A stretch of DNA of 64,000 nucleotides from Saccharomyces mikatae IFO 1815 (lineage: Eukaryota; Ascomycota; Saccharomycetes; Saccharomycetales; Saccharomycetaceae), in assembly GCF_947241705.1 (NCBI RefSeq), contig NC_079269.1, positions 186,001-250,000 of the forward strand, in the 5' to 3' direction. Shown here piece after piece: positions 1 to 9,476 of this stretch (positions within the stretch are counted from its first letter, which is position 1; every line of letters begins with the position of its first letter). The notes under the pieces were generated by a model, which did no database searches, was not told the origin of the DNA, and worked only from the letters and a program-made list of their open reading frames with translations. Both the position numbers and the translations under genes were made by a program.

Positions 1-146
1 AATAATAAAGATGAGATGTTATATTATATATTATAGTGTATGCACTTAGATCTAGATAACTAAACAGTTACGTTGTAATATAGGATAACAGTACTAAGAA
101 AGAAAGCAAGCAAGCCGCGGCCAAGTAACGAGACGTGAGCCTGAAC
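1..146. other. Left-edge spacer, 3' side of SUI1
   Basis: This is AT-rich non-coding sequence at the window edge. It must hold the 3' untranslated region and poly(A) signals of the minus-strand SUI1 gene. I see no other feature. Confidence 0.6.
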
Positions 147-473
147 TTAAAACCCATGAATTTTAATGTTCTTCTTTTGCAATCCCAACTGGGAGATCAT
201 AAATTCACAAACCTTTGCTCTCTGGTCACCCTGCAATTGAATAATCTCACCCATTTCTGGATCCTTGACAATGTTCCCGTTACATGCAAAGTCCTTCTTT
301 AGGACCTTAAGAATTCTCTTTAAGTCGTACTCTTCAGGGACACCCTGCACCGTGGTCAAAGTCTTTCTACCATTTCTCTGCTGGATACGAATATGAATAT
401 AGTTTGAAGTGGTGGTTTCGTCGTCTCCTGTGTCGGCGAAAGGATCAAATGATTTCAGATTCTCAATGGACAT
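147..473 (-). CDS. SUI1: Translation initiation factor eIF1 (Sui1)
   Basis: This gene encodes eIF1, a cytosolic factor that binds the 40S subunit near the P site, keeps the scanning preinitiation complex open and enforces start-codon fidelity. The 108-residue product has the usual length. A short disordered acidic tail (residues about 1-22) is followed by the single SUI1 fold, with the conserved stretches NGRKTLTTVQG and GEIIQLQGDQR. The ATG at 473 is the only sensible start. I recall Ala where this protein has Thr in DDETTTS, a sign of a sister species. It is divergent from SLA2 across a 595 bp spacer. Confidence 0.97.
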   Translation of the reverse strand: MSIENLKSFDPFADTGDDETTTSNYIHIRIQQRNGRKTLTTVQGVPEEYDLKRILKVLKKDFACNGNIVKDPEMGEIIQLQGDQRAKVCEFMISQLGLQKKNIKIHGF

Positions 474-1068
474 ACGATTTGCTTCAGCTATATATATATA
501 TTCCTTGGTCCTTTATGAAGAAGAAGGGGAAAGGAGAAGAGGAAAAAAGCACAGCACTAAACAACAAGTACCTCTTCTCTAGAAGTCTTATCCTTTTCGC
601 AATTTGCTTTTATCCCTGTGACGAAAAAAAAATAAAATTTTTTGCGTGCGCTTTAAAAAACAGCCGTTACCCAGCCCGTTTTTGGTGACAACACCCTCTT
701 TTGACCCAAACGTACGCAACAAGCTACAGTACAGTGGTCAATCTTGACTGGCTACACCGTTGGATCATAAGCCCGTAATTGTTGTATACATACGTTTCTT
801 GTATAGGTACTTTATTATGCGGCAGGTTGGTTCGTTTTGTACGAGAAAGTAGCGGGTGGTCGTATTAAGCGACGCGGTCGCGCGCCGTTTGGCGTCCTAT
901 AGGAGAATGCTAATAATGGCGATTTGCAGAAACATATGTATATATATATATATATGTATGTATGTATATTTATACAGATAGATAGTTATGGTAAAAATAA
1001 GAAATTAATAAATTTGTTAGCAAAACAGCAGTAGTAACAGTAACATAGGCACCAGGATCCAGAGTAGA
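474..1068. other. SUI1/SLA2 divergent promoter region
   Basis: This 595 bp spacer must serve two divergent genes. It contains a TA tract at 489-501, only 16 bp from the SUI1 ATG and so probably in the leader rather than a working TATA box. A GC-rich patch with CGCGCG at 879-884 resembles an Rsc3-type site. A TATA/TATG microsatellite lies at about 935-976 on the SLA2 side. I see no RNA gene. Confidence 0.5.
935..976. repeat. TA and TATG microsatellite upstream of SLA2
   Basis: The run of alternating TA dinucleotides, then TATG tetranucleotides, ends about 90 bp before the SLA2 start. Its position would allow it to act as a TATA-like, nucleosome-poor promoter element, which is inference. Confidence 0.6.
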
Positions 1069-3984
1069 ATGTCCAGAATCGACTCAGATTTGCAGAAAGC
1101 GCTTAAAAAGGCGTGTTCCATGGAGGAGACCGCACCTAAGAGAAAGCACGTACGTGCATGCATAGTGTACACTTGGGACCATCAGTCTTCGAAAGCTGTG
1201 TTCACAACATTAAAGACACTGCCGCTAGCTAATGATGAAGTTCAGCTGTTTAAGATGCTTATTGTGCTGCACAAGATTATACAGGAGGGTCATCCGTCAG
1301 CGCTAGCCGAGGCCATCCGGGATAGAGACTGGATTATGTCTCTGGGTAGGGTGCATCCGGGCGGGTCATCGTACAGCAAATTGATTCGGGAGTATGTGCG
1401 TTATCTTGTTTTAAAGCTAGACTTTCATGCTCATCATAGGGGTTTCAACAATGGGACGTTTGAATACGAGGAGTACGTGTCGCTTGTCTCGGTCTCCGAC
1501 CCGGACGAAGGATATGAGACGATTCTAGACCTAATGTCGTTACAGGATTCGCTTGATGAGTTCTCGCAGATCATCTTTGCCTCGATTCAGTCTGAGAGGA
1601 GAAACACAGAGTGCAAGATTTCTGCACTTATCCCATTGATTGCAGAGTCATATGGTATTTACAAGTTCATTACATCGATGCTGAGAGCTATGCACAGGCA
1701 ATTGAATGATTCAGAGGGTGATGCTGCTTTGCAGCCTCTGAAGGAACGGTATGAGCTGCAACATGCGAGACTGTTTGAGTTTTACGCGGACTGCTCTTCT
1801 GTCAAATACTTGACGACGCTGGTGACCATTCCTAAACTACCGGTGGATGCACCAGATGTGTTTGTAACCAACGATGTGGACGAGGCAAAAGAGATCAAGT
1901 TCCAAAAACGAGAAACATCTGCGACTCCAGCACGGACTCCGGCACGGACTCCGACACCAACACCCCCAGTTGTGGTTGAATCAGCCGTTTCCCCCCGTCC
2001 GGTATCTCGAAGGACTACTTCTACCCCCACAGGTTACTTGCAAACGATGCCCACGGGAGCCACCACAGCCATGATGATTCCTACCGTCACCGGCGCTGCT
2101 AATGCCATTTTCCCACAGACGACGGCTCAAATGCAGCCAGACTTTTGGGCAAATCAACAGGCCCAGTTTGCTAATGAGCAAAACCGCCTTGAGCAAGAGC
2201 GTATGCAACAGCAGCAGCAGCAGCAGGCACAGCAAGAGCTATTTCAACAGCAACTACAACAAACACAGCAAGATATGATGAATATGCAACTTCAACAACA
2301 AAACCAACATCAAAACGATCTAATTGCCCTTACCAGCCAGTACGAAAAGGACCAGGCTTTATTGCAACAGTATGACCAAAGAGTTCAACAGTTAGAGAAT
2401 GAAATTTCAACGATGGATGCGACCGCCTCTAAACAACTGGCTAATAAAGATGAACAGCTAACTGCTTTGCAAGATCAGTTGGACGTTTGGGAAAGAAAAT
2501 ATGAATCTTTGGCCAAACTGTACTCCCAATTGCGGCAGGAACATCTAAATCTGTTACCTCGTTTCAAAAAACTGCAGTTGAAGGTCAATAGTGCACAGGA
2601 GTCTATCCAAAAAAAGGAACAACTAGAACAGAAATTGAAGCAAAAGGATTTGCAAATGGCCGAGTTGGTTAAGGACCGTGATAGGGCAAGACTAGAGTTA
2701 GAGAGATCCATCAATAATGCAGAGGCAGACAGTGCGGCAGCGGTGGCAGCAGCAGCAGCAGCAGAGACAATGACCGTAGATAAGATGAACCCTATCTTGG
2801 ACGCTATATTAGAGAGTGGTATCAACACCATCCAGGAATCAGTCTATAATCTTGATTCTCCCTTGAGTTGGTCTGGTCCGCTAACTCCTCCCACTTTTCT
2901 TTTGTCCTTACTGGAAAGCACTTCTGAAAATGCCACTGAGTTTGCTACGAGTTTCAATAATTTGGTAGTAGATGGGCTTGCCCAGGGTGACCAAACCGAA
3001 GTCATTCGTTGTGTCAGTGATTTTAGCACTTCTATGGCCACCTTGGTGACCAACTCAAAGGCGTATGCCGTTACCACGTTACCACAGGAACAGTCAGACA
3101 AAATTTTGACGTTGGTGAAGAGATGTGCTAGAGAAGGGCAATATTTCTTCGAGGACTTGATGTCTGAAAACCTCAACCAGGTTGGAGATGAAGAGAAAAC
3201 TGACATTGTCATTAATGCCAATGTCGACATGCAAGAAAAGTTACAAGAACTATCTTTAGCCATTGAACCGCTACTGAACATGCAATCTGTCAAATCAAAC
3301 AAAGAGACAAATCCTCACTCTGAATTGGTTGCCACTGCTGACAAGATTGTCAAATCTTCGCAACATTTACGTGTTGATGTGCCCAAACCATTGTTGTCAC
3401 TGGCATTGCTGATCATTGATGCCGTTGTGGCTTTGGTAAAGGCTGCTATTCAGTGTCAAAATGAAATTGCCACTACAACAAGTATCCCACTAAACCAGTT
3501 CTACTTGAAAAATAGCAGATGGACGGAGGGATTGATATCTGCGGCAAAGGCTGTGGCCAATGCAACCAATGTCTTAATCACTACTGCAAGTAAGCTAATC
3601 ACCTCCGAGGATAACGAAAATACATCACCTGAGCAATTCATTGTTGCCTCCAAAGAAGTGGCTGCTTCCACAATACAATTGGTAGCAGCATCGAGAGTGA
3701 AAACCTCCATCCATTCCAAAGCTCAAGATAAATTGGAACATTGTTCCAAGGACGTTACCGATGCATGCAGATGTTTGGGTAACCACGTCATGGGCATGAT
3801 CGAAGACGGTCATTCAAATTCGCAAGAGCAGCAACCACTGGATTTCACATCCGAACATACGTTGAAAACTGTCGAAATGGAACAACAGGTGGAAATTTTA
3901 AAACTGGAACAATCTTTGAATAACGCTAGAAAGAGATTGGGAGAAATAAGAAGACATGCCTACTATAATCAGGACGATGATTAA
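1069..3984 (+). CDS. SLA2: Sla2, clathrin-coat adaptor linking membrane to actin
   Basis: This encodes the yeast HIP1R homologue, which couples PtdIns(4,5)P2 membrane and clathrin at endocytic sites to actin. The 971-residue protein is within a few residues of the S. cerevisiae length. An ANTH domain (about 1-280, with basic lipid-binding residues near APKRKH) is followed by a Thr/Pro-rich linker. A Gln-rich segment (about 378-420) leads into a long coiled coil with an Ala run near 557-566. The C-terminal I/LWEQ (THATCH) actin-binding module spans about 730-970. The polyglutamine and polyalanine tracts come from CAG and GCA runs and are likely to vary in length between strains. Confidence 0.97.
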   Translation: MSRIDSDLQKALKKACSMEETAPKRKHVRACIVYTWDHQSSKAVFTTLKTLPLANDEVQLFKMLIVLHKIIQEGHPSALAEAIRDRDWIMSLGRVHPGGSSYSKLIREYVRYLVLKLDFHAHHRGFNNGTFEYEEYVSLVSVSDPDEGYETILDLMSLQDSLDEFSQIIFASIQSERRNTECKISALIPLIAESYGIYKFITSMLRAMHRQLNDSEGDAALQPLKERYELQHARLFEFYADCSSVKYLTTLVTIPKLPVDAPDVFVTNDVDEAKEIKFQKRETSATPARTPARTPTPTPPVVVESAVSPRPVSRRTTSTPTGYLQTMPTGATTAMMIPTVTGAANAIFPQTTAQMQPDFWANQQAQFANEQNRLEQERMQQQQQQQAQQELFQQQLQQTQQDMMNMQLQQQNQHQNDLIALTSQYEKDQALLQQYDQRVQQLENEISTMDATASKQLANKDEQLTALQDQLDVWERKYESLAKLYSQLRQEHLNLLPRFKKLQLKVNSAQESIQKKEQLEQKLKQKDLQMAELVKDRDRARLELERSINNAEADSAAAVAAAAAAETMTVDKMNPILDAILESGINTIQESVYNLDSPLSWSGPLTPPTFLLSLLESTSENATEFATSFNNLVVDGLAQGDQTEVIRCVSDFSTSMATLVTNSKAYAVTTLPQEQSDKILTLVKRCAREGQYFFEDLMSENLNQVGDEEKTDIVINANVDMQEKLQELSLAIEPLLNMQSVKSNKETNPHSELVATADKIVKSSQHLRVDVPKPLLSLALLIIDAVVALVKAAIQCQNEIATTTSIPLNQFYLKNSRWTEGLISAAKAVANATNVLITTASKLITSEDNENTSPEQFIVASKEVAASTIQLVAASRVKTSIHSKAQDKLEHCSKDVTDACRCLGNHVMGMIEDGHSNSQEQQPLDFTSEHTLKTVEMEQQVEILKLEQSLNNARKRLGEIRRHAYYNQDDD
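2205..2290 (+). repeat. CAG/CAA repeat encoding Gln-rich segment of Sla2
   Basis: The in-frame CAG/CAA codons begin with a pure run of CAG at about 2209-2227 and continue interrupted. They encode the Gln-rich start of the Sla2 central coiled coil. Confidence 0.7.
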
Positions 3985-4354
3985 TAATGATTTGTATTTT
4001 TTGGTATATAAAGATAAACATTTAAGTGAATATATTTATTTGAAGAAACAAGTACTTAACTTTGTATCTGGTTTTTACGTTCATTCTTGCGACGGAGATG
4101 TCTTTCTCTTTTTGGCGCGGCGAAGAGAAATAATCGCGATAATGATTATGCAAGGAACAAAGAAGAGCAGACACCGCACCCTTATTATTATATACACTGT
4201 TACAGGAGTATAACATTCCGCCTCTGTTGCAACTTCTATCGCTCTATTTCGACCAAATATTCGTGTGAAGTATTCACTGCTATTTCGATAACGGGGAGAG
4301 GAGCAAGAATCAAGGCAACTAATACAAACCCTTTTTTTTTTTTGATTCGACACT
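3985..4354. other. SLA2-ATG2 spacer
   Basis: This 370 bp tandem spacer holds the SLA2 3' end and the ATG2 promoter. A T12 tract at 4332-4343 sits just before the ATG2 ATG and is a typical poly(dT) nucleosome-excluding element or leader pyrimidine run. Small ORFs crossing this spacer look random. Confidence 0.5.
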
Positions 4355-7300
4355 ATGGCATTTTGGCTACCCCAAAATATACAAAAGCGGTTGCTGCTTT
4401 ATGTACTTCAGCAGATTTCGCTGTTTTCCAATGTAGATCTTTCTAACCTGGACGTTTCCATAGGTTCCAAGTCACATTTCTCTTTTCATGATGTGAATCT
4501 ATCACTTGATGATCTCAACATTCAAAATATGCAAATAAACGAAGGTATGATTGGCGAGCTTGTCTTAAAACTGACAGTTTCTGGTGGGGTAGAGATCGAT
4601 GGATCTGGGCTAAGTTTTATCATAACGCCTTTATATTCTAGTAATCCACAAGAACTTCACTCAGATTTTTTGGCTAAAAGCATTCAAGATCTTACAAATT
4701 CTATGCTACAATTTAATGATCCCTTGACCACACATGATAGGTATAAAGAGGATGATATCAGCTCTTCAGATAGTAGTAGTGAGCTCAACTCTAATACCGA
4801 ACCTTTAAAATCAACTGGAAATGGCACATATACTCTTCAAAATATGCGGAATAAGGCTCTTAATGTAGCTCTAGCGAAATTGAAAATAGCTCTGAGGGAT
4901 ATCACAATACGTTTCATAATGAATGATAGGAATCCCTCTGAAAGCGTTGTAGAGGCTCACATAGAAAGCATACAGCTTACCACGTCGGATGGTAATTTAC
5001 GGCATATAAACATTGGAAATATCGCTGTTTCTTTGATACAGAAACAGACTGAACCTAACTCTTCCATGCACTTTTCCAATAATGATGATCTCTCACAAAG
5101 TGTTTATTTATCAAACATGGAAGCCACTTCACTTTATATGAGTGCCATGGAAGAACAATCAACTGAAGACGATGATGAGTCCAAATTTTCCCATATACAA
5201 CAAGATGATGACAAGTGCAAAGAAACTATAGTGGAAGTTAATAATTTGAATTTGGCTTTTAAGGGCTTATCATCAGTTAATGACCTCAGAGTGTATGATA
5301 TTGCCATAGATGTACAGGACGTTCACTTAGCAATACATAAAATGGTCGAAATCAAAAGTCCCATTGTGAGAAATATTATAGACATTATTATTTCCCTTTT
5401 GGATAAAAATGATGCCCTTGTCTGTCAGGACTCCCCAAGTCCTTCAAACGACACAGAGGAACCTTTTGCTCTTGCTTCTATTGATATTAAATGTGTGTAT
5501 TTGAAATTAGCTGAAGAAACGACGATAATTTTGAAGAGGTTGGAAGTGGAGCAAAAGAAAAACAATTTATTGGCTTTTTCCTTAGGTTCCTTCTATTCCA
5601 ATTCTGATTCATTGACAATTAGTCACAAAACTAAACCATTATTTATAGGAGAACAAACCCATCATGGTATCGAATTAAGAATTAATGACGAATTGGAGAT
5701 TGTTATTAATGATAAATGCATTGGTCATTTTGTTAAAATTTGTCAATTCATTTCACAATGTATGTCCATTTATCGCAGTAAATCGAAAAGAATACTACCG
5801 AAAATAACTTCAAATACTGCAAGAAGCATAAAATTTACTTCCAAATCATTGAATTTATCGATTAAACTCTCATTTTATTTATTATGGTTCCAGATTTCGC
5901 CTCTCATTTACAATTCTAATCGTGAGTTCTATATTGAATTGTTAGAAGTTTTCAAAAAGTTTCCTTCTAGATGCACAAAAGTGTTGACCATTTCAAGTAT
6001 TAAACTTTCGAATTCTCAATCCCGTTTGGAATTGGGTTCATATGATGATACTCTAAAAGAAGCTTTGATTTACAGTTCAGTTCACGCCACCGTCAAAGAG
6101 GTGATATTACAAGATGAGTATACGGGAATAATACAATTGGCGAAAGACCTTTCTGCAATTGGAGAACTTCTCACGGATGCAAAGAACGCTGAATTCTCAA
6201 GTAAGACCAAATGTAAAAGGGGTTCATATTTGCAAAGAAGTGTCAGAGTACTCAATTCTTCTAGGTTCGTTTACAAACAGAGTACATCCGCTAACTTTTC
6301 TCTTCAGATAGATTCCATGAAATTGAAACTATCAGAAATCATAGGACTTCAGTTTGGTTTTGTGGAGGCGTTAATGTCCAATAACTTCTTTGCAATTACA
6401 GATGACTCTCAAATTGTATATTTTGCAAAAAACCTATTAGTAGAAAGAAAAGCACCGTCACTGTTAAAGCCGCAAGAAATTATGTCGGTTGTTTTGAATA
6501 AAGGTGTTGATGAACCTGTATTGTATATTCGTAGAAGAACAAACGGGAAGCTGAAAGTTGTTCTCAATAACACTCGTATACATTATTACGCAAGGTGGTT
6601 GGAAATTTTGAAACAAAACACTGACCTGGATAATCTCAATTCAAAAGATGCAACTGTGGTAGAAAAGCCTAGTAAAGAGCCATCTACTTCGGGATTTCCC
6701 TGGGAATTTAAATGTCTAGACTGCTCTCTAATCCTACATCCTTTCAGATTAAATAGTGTAATGGTTATTGTACTCGACAGCCTAACAACCGGTGGAAATT
6801 CATTTATTCCACAAGCAAAAATTCTTTCAAAGGTCAATACACTTTTCCTGATAGATGACTACGCAAATTTCAAAGTTCAGAAAGATAAGAATTGGCCAAG
6901 TTTGATAAGTTTTTATGCTAACCAAGGTTTCTCTGCAATCGGTAAAATAGATACTTTGAACTTTTTGATAAACAAATCCAATGACACACTTTTGTTGGAC
7001 TGTAAAATAGATCAAATTGGTCTTTCATTGTGTGCAGATTCTTTTCAAACCTTTTGTCAGCTTTGTATTGATTTAAAATATCCGCAAACTTTCCCTGATG
7101 AAAAGAAATTTAGAACAGAGTTGAAGAATCCTGTAGATGTGTTTAAAGATATTGATTGTGATCTTTTCAATTCTGCCGTCATATTTGAACACAACAATCA
7201 AAATGATTACGATTCGGTGCACTTGGTAGACAGTTTTCTTGATAATACTCACGGACTCAATAATAGCACCCCGAGTAAACTCTCTTCTCAGGGTTCGCAT

Positions 7301-9133
7301 GAAATGGATTCTTCCTCTGGAACTGTTACAGGAAGCATTATACTTCCTCATGAAAGTTACCTAGATTTTGTACAACCTAAAGAAGAAGACAATCTCGTAA
7401 TGACTCCAAAAGAGCAAGAAGGTAATATATATATAAGGGGTACTATAGACGTTGAAAAAGTTATCGTAAAGCTATTTGATGGATACGATTGGAAATACAC
7501 GCGGAAATTTATCGCCAAAACTGTGGAAAAGCTGGATAAAGAGCTCAGTGAATTGGAAGAAAACAGTTTGAAATCGAATGTAATACAATCAGAGGCAAAC
7601 ATTTTTGACTCTATCTATATATCTGCCAATCAAAATAATGTCACTGATTTGAGAAAGAATCTAGATGGTGAGATTCAGGGGGTTCAGAATTCTTTCTCTG
7701 ATGTATCTAAAGTTAATTTACGACCTTCTAAACACTATAAAGCTTTGCTTCAGCTAAGTAAGCTGCAGGTGAATTTAAAAAATTATCGAGTGGATGAACC
7801 TGATGAGTCCGAATCAGATAATTCTACGGACGTTTTGAACAGGTGTGTAGTTTCTGTTTACGAGTTTGAGATCATCGATAATGTTCCCACATCCACATGG
7901 AATAAGTTTGTAACTTTATTAAAGCACGAACCATGGCCACATAATTCTCCGATGTTTCTCCTGAATCTTGAATTTTTTCGACCAATTGACTTTTTGCAAG
8001 CAGTAGAATTAGTAATGCAATTGAAAATTGCACCTTTACGTCTTCACGTAGACCAAGACACTTTAGAGTTTCTAATAAGATTTTTGGGATTCAAAGATAA
8101 GAGGTTCGAATTAGTTGATGAATATCCAGACATCATATTTGTTCAAAAATTTAGTACTAATCCTATCAAGTTGAGATTAGATTATAAGCCAAAGAAAGTT
8201 GATTATGCTGGTTTAAGATCAGGTCAAACTTCAGAACTGATGAATTTTTTTACGCTCGATGGGTCCAAGATTATTTTGAAAAGTGTGGTGCTATACGGGC
8301 TAAATGGATTTGACGAACTGAATGATAAACTGAAAGCAATTTGGACACCAGACATTACCAAGAAGCAATTACCTGGAGTTTTAGAAGGTCTGGCTCCTGT
8401 GAGGTCGTTTATGGCGATTGGGTCAGGGGTAAAGACTCTGGTCACAGTTCTAATGTCAGAATACAAGCAAGAAGGTAATTTGGGAAAAAGCTTAAAAAAA
8501 GGTGGTAATGTCTTCTTGAAGACAACGACTGGAGATTTCGTTAAATTGGGAGTTAAATTGACATCAGGGACTCAAGCAATATTGGAAAATACTGAGGAAC
8601 TATTTGGTGGCGTTGGTTCCAACGGCAGAGTGTATGATGCATCGAAGATGGGTTCCGCCAATGATGATGATGCTGCTGCTGCTACTGTATTAGACTTGGA
8701 TACTATAATGGAGGAGGATCAGCTAGTTGGTAGCAAATACTCAAGAATAAGAGATCATGAGCCTACAGCGGTGGTCATCGATATGTCTTCGCAGGGTGAC
8801 CACAATGAACCCACAATAGTGAGCCTGTACGCTGATCAGCCCTTAGACCTGCCCACGGGATTAAAGGAGGCGTATAGTTCACTAGAAAAGCATATGCATA
8901 TTGCCTATGATGCTGTATGGAGAGCAAAGGGGCAGCTAAAGGATGATAAACGGGGAGGACCCAGTGCTGCGGCAGTATATGTTGCTAGAGCGGCGCCCGT
9001 AGCAATAATTCGCCCATTAATTGGAGCTACTGAGGCTGTGTCCAAGACTTTGCAGGGAATAGCTAACCAGGTAGACAAGACTCATAACGAGCAAATCAAC
9101 GATAAGTACAAATCCAACAGGACTGATTTGTAA
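4355..9133 (+). CDS. ATG2: Atg2, bridge-like lipid transfer protein of autophagy
   Basis: Atg2 is a rod-shaped protein at ER-phagophore contacts that moves phospholipids into the growing isolation membrane together with Atg18 and Atg9. The 1592-residue length equals the S. cerevisiae protein as I remember it. The N-terminus (MAFWLPQNIQKRLL) begins the chorein-type groove domain. The long middle part is rich in beta-strand-forming sequence broken by acidic Ser-rich loops, for example near 130-150 and 260-290. The C-terminal region ends with the Atg2 C-terminal domain and the EAVSKTLQGIANQVD amphipathic stretch. A short Asp/Ala repeat lies near residue 1435. Confidence 0.97.
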   Translation: MAFWLPQNIQKRLLLYVLQQISLFSNVDLSNLDVSIGSKSHFSFHDVNLSLDDLNIQNMQINEGMIGELVLKLTVSGGVEIDGSGLSFIITPLYSSNPQELHSDFLAKSIQDLTNSMLQFNDPLTTHDRYKEDDISSSDSSSELNSNTEPLKSTGNGTYTLQNMRNKALNVALAKLKIALRDITIRFIMNDRNPSESVVEAHIESIQLTTSDGNLRHINIGNIAVSLIQKQTEPNSSMHFSNNDDLSQSVYLSNMEATSLYMSAMEEQSTEDDDESKFSHIQQDDDKCKETIVEVNNLNLAFKGLSSVNDLRVYDIAIDVQDVHLAIHKMVEIKSPIVRNIIDIIISLLDKNDALVCQDSPSPSNDTEEPFALASIDIKCVYLKLAEETTIILKRLEVEQKKNNLLAFSLGSFYSNSDSLTISHKTKPLFIGEQTHHGIELRINDELEIVINDKCIGHFVKICQFISQCMSIYRSKSKRILPKITSNTARSIKFTSKSLNLSIKLSFYLLWFQISPLIYNSNREFYIELLEVFKKFPSRCTKVLTISSIKLSNSQSRLELGSYDDTLKEALIYSSVHATVKEVILQDEYTGIIQLAKDLSAIGELLTDAKNAEFSSKTKCKRGSYLQRSVRVLNSSRFVYKQSTSANFSLQIDSMKLKLSEIIGLQFGFVEALMSNNFFAITDDSQIVYFAKNLLVERKAPSLLKPQEIMSVVLNKGVDEPVLYIRRRTNGKLKVVLNNTRIHYYARWLEILKQNTDLDNLNSKDATVVEKPSKEPSTSGFPWEFKCLDCSLILHPFRLNSVMVIVLDSLTTGGNSFIPQAKILSKVNTLFLIDDYANFKVQKDKNWPSLISFYANQGFSAIGKIDTLNFLINKSNDTLLLDCKIDQIGLSLCADSFQTFCQLCIDLKYPQTFPDEKKFRTELKNPVDVFKDIDCDLFNSAVIFEHNNQNDYDSVHLVDSFLDNTHGLNNSTPSKLSSQGSHEMDSSSGTVTGSIILPHESYLDFVQPKEEDNLVMTPKEQEGNIYIRGTIDVEKVIVKLFDGYDWKYTRKFIAKTVEKLDKELSELEENSLKSNVIQSEANIFDSIYISANQNNVTDLRKNLDGEIQGVQNSFSDVSKVNLRPSKHYKALLQLSKLQVNLKNYRVDEPDESESDNSTDVLNRCVVSVYEFEIIDNVPTSTWNKFVTLLKHEPWPHNSPMFLLNLEFFRPIDFLQAVELVMQLKIAPLRLHVDQDTLEFLIRFLGFKDKRFELVDEYPDIIFVQKFSTNPIKLRLDYKPKKVDYAGLRSGQTSELMNFFTLDGSKIILKSVVLYGLNGFDELNDKLKAIWTPDITKKQLPGVLEGLAPVRSFMAIGSGVKTLVTVLMSEYKQEGNLGKSLKKGGNVFLKTTTGDFVKLGVKLTSGTQAILENTEELFGGVGSNGRVYDASKMGSANDDDAAAATVLDLDTIMEEDQLVGSKYSRIRDHEPTAVVIDMSSQGDHNEPTIVSLYADQPLDLPTGLKEAYSSLEKHMHIAYDAVWRAKGQLKDDKRGGPSAAAVYVARAAPVAIIRPLIGATEAVSKTLQGIANQVDKTHNEQINDKYKSNRTDL

Positions 9134-9476
9134 CTTTTGTAGGCATTTTTGGTATAAATTCTTTAGTGATTCTTTATTATTTTAACTTGCTTTTTCTGTC
9201 GCCGAAAAAAAGTGAGCCAAAATATCTTGTGTGATGCGATGCCTAAATGTTAAAAACAAAAATGAGAAACATTCTTTTGAGAAATATTCTTTTATGTATA
9301 TATTCTTACAAATGTATACAAATACATACACAAGTATGGAAGGAGCAGAAAGATGAGGGAAGAAAGAAAGAAAGAAAGAAAGAGGGGACACCTTCGATAA
9401 GGCCAAAAAACAACATCAAGATGGAAGCGGGACTTCAAAAACTTACTCAATGCCTGAGCGAGCTTGCTTTTCGTCT
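9134..9476. other. Convergent 3' region between ATG2 and ZWF1
   Basis: This 343 bp spacer lies between converging genes, so it should hold two terminators and no promoter. TA-rich segments (about 9290-9335) resemble yeast efficiency elements. A (GAAA)n microsatellite lies at about 9358-9384. A 91-codon ORF crossing it (9247-9522) is a low-complexity Lys/Glu product that runs into ZWF1 antisense sequence, and I do not treat it as a gene. Confidence 0.55.
9358..9384 (+). repeat. (GAAA)n microsatellite
   Basis: About six tandem GAAA units lie in the ATG2/ZWF1 convergent spacer. The tract is likely to vary in length between isolates. Confidence 0.8.

Noticed and set aside
4087-4446. A 119-codon ORF spanning the SLA2-ATG2 spacer into ATG2
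   Set aside because: It overlaps the ATG2 N-terminus in another frame and has no family resemblance.
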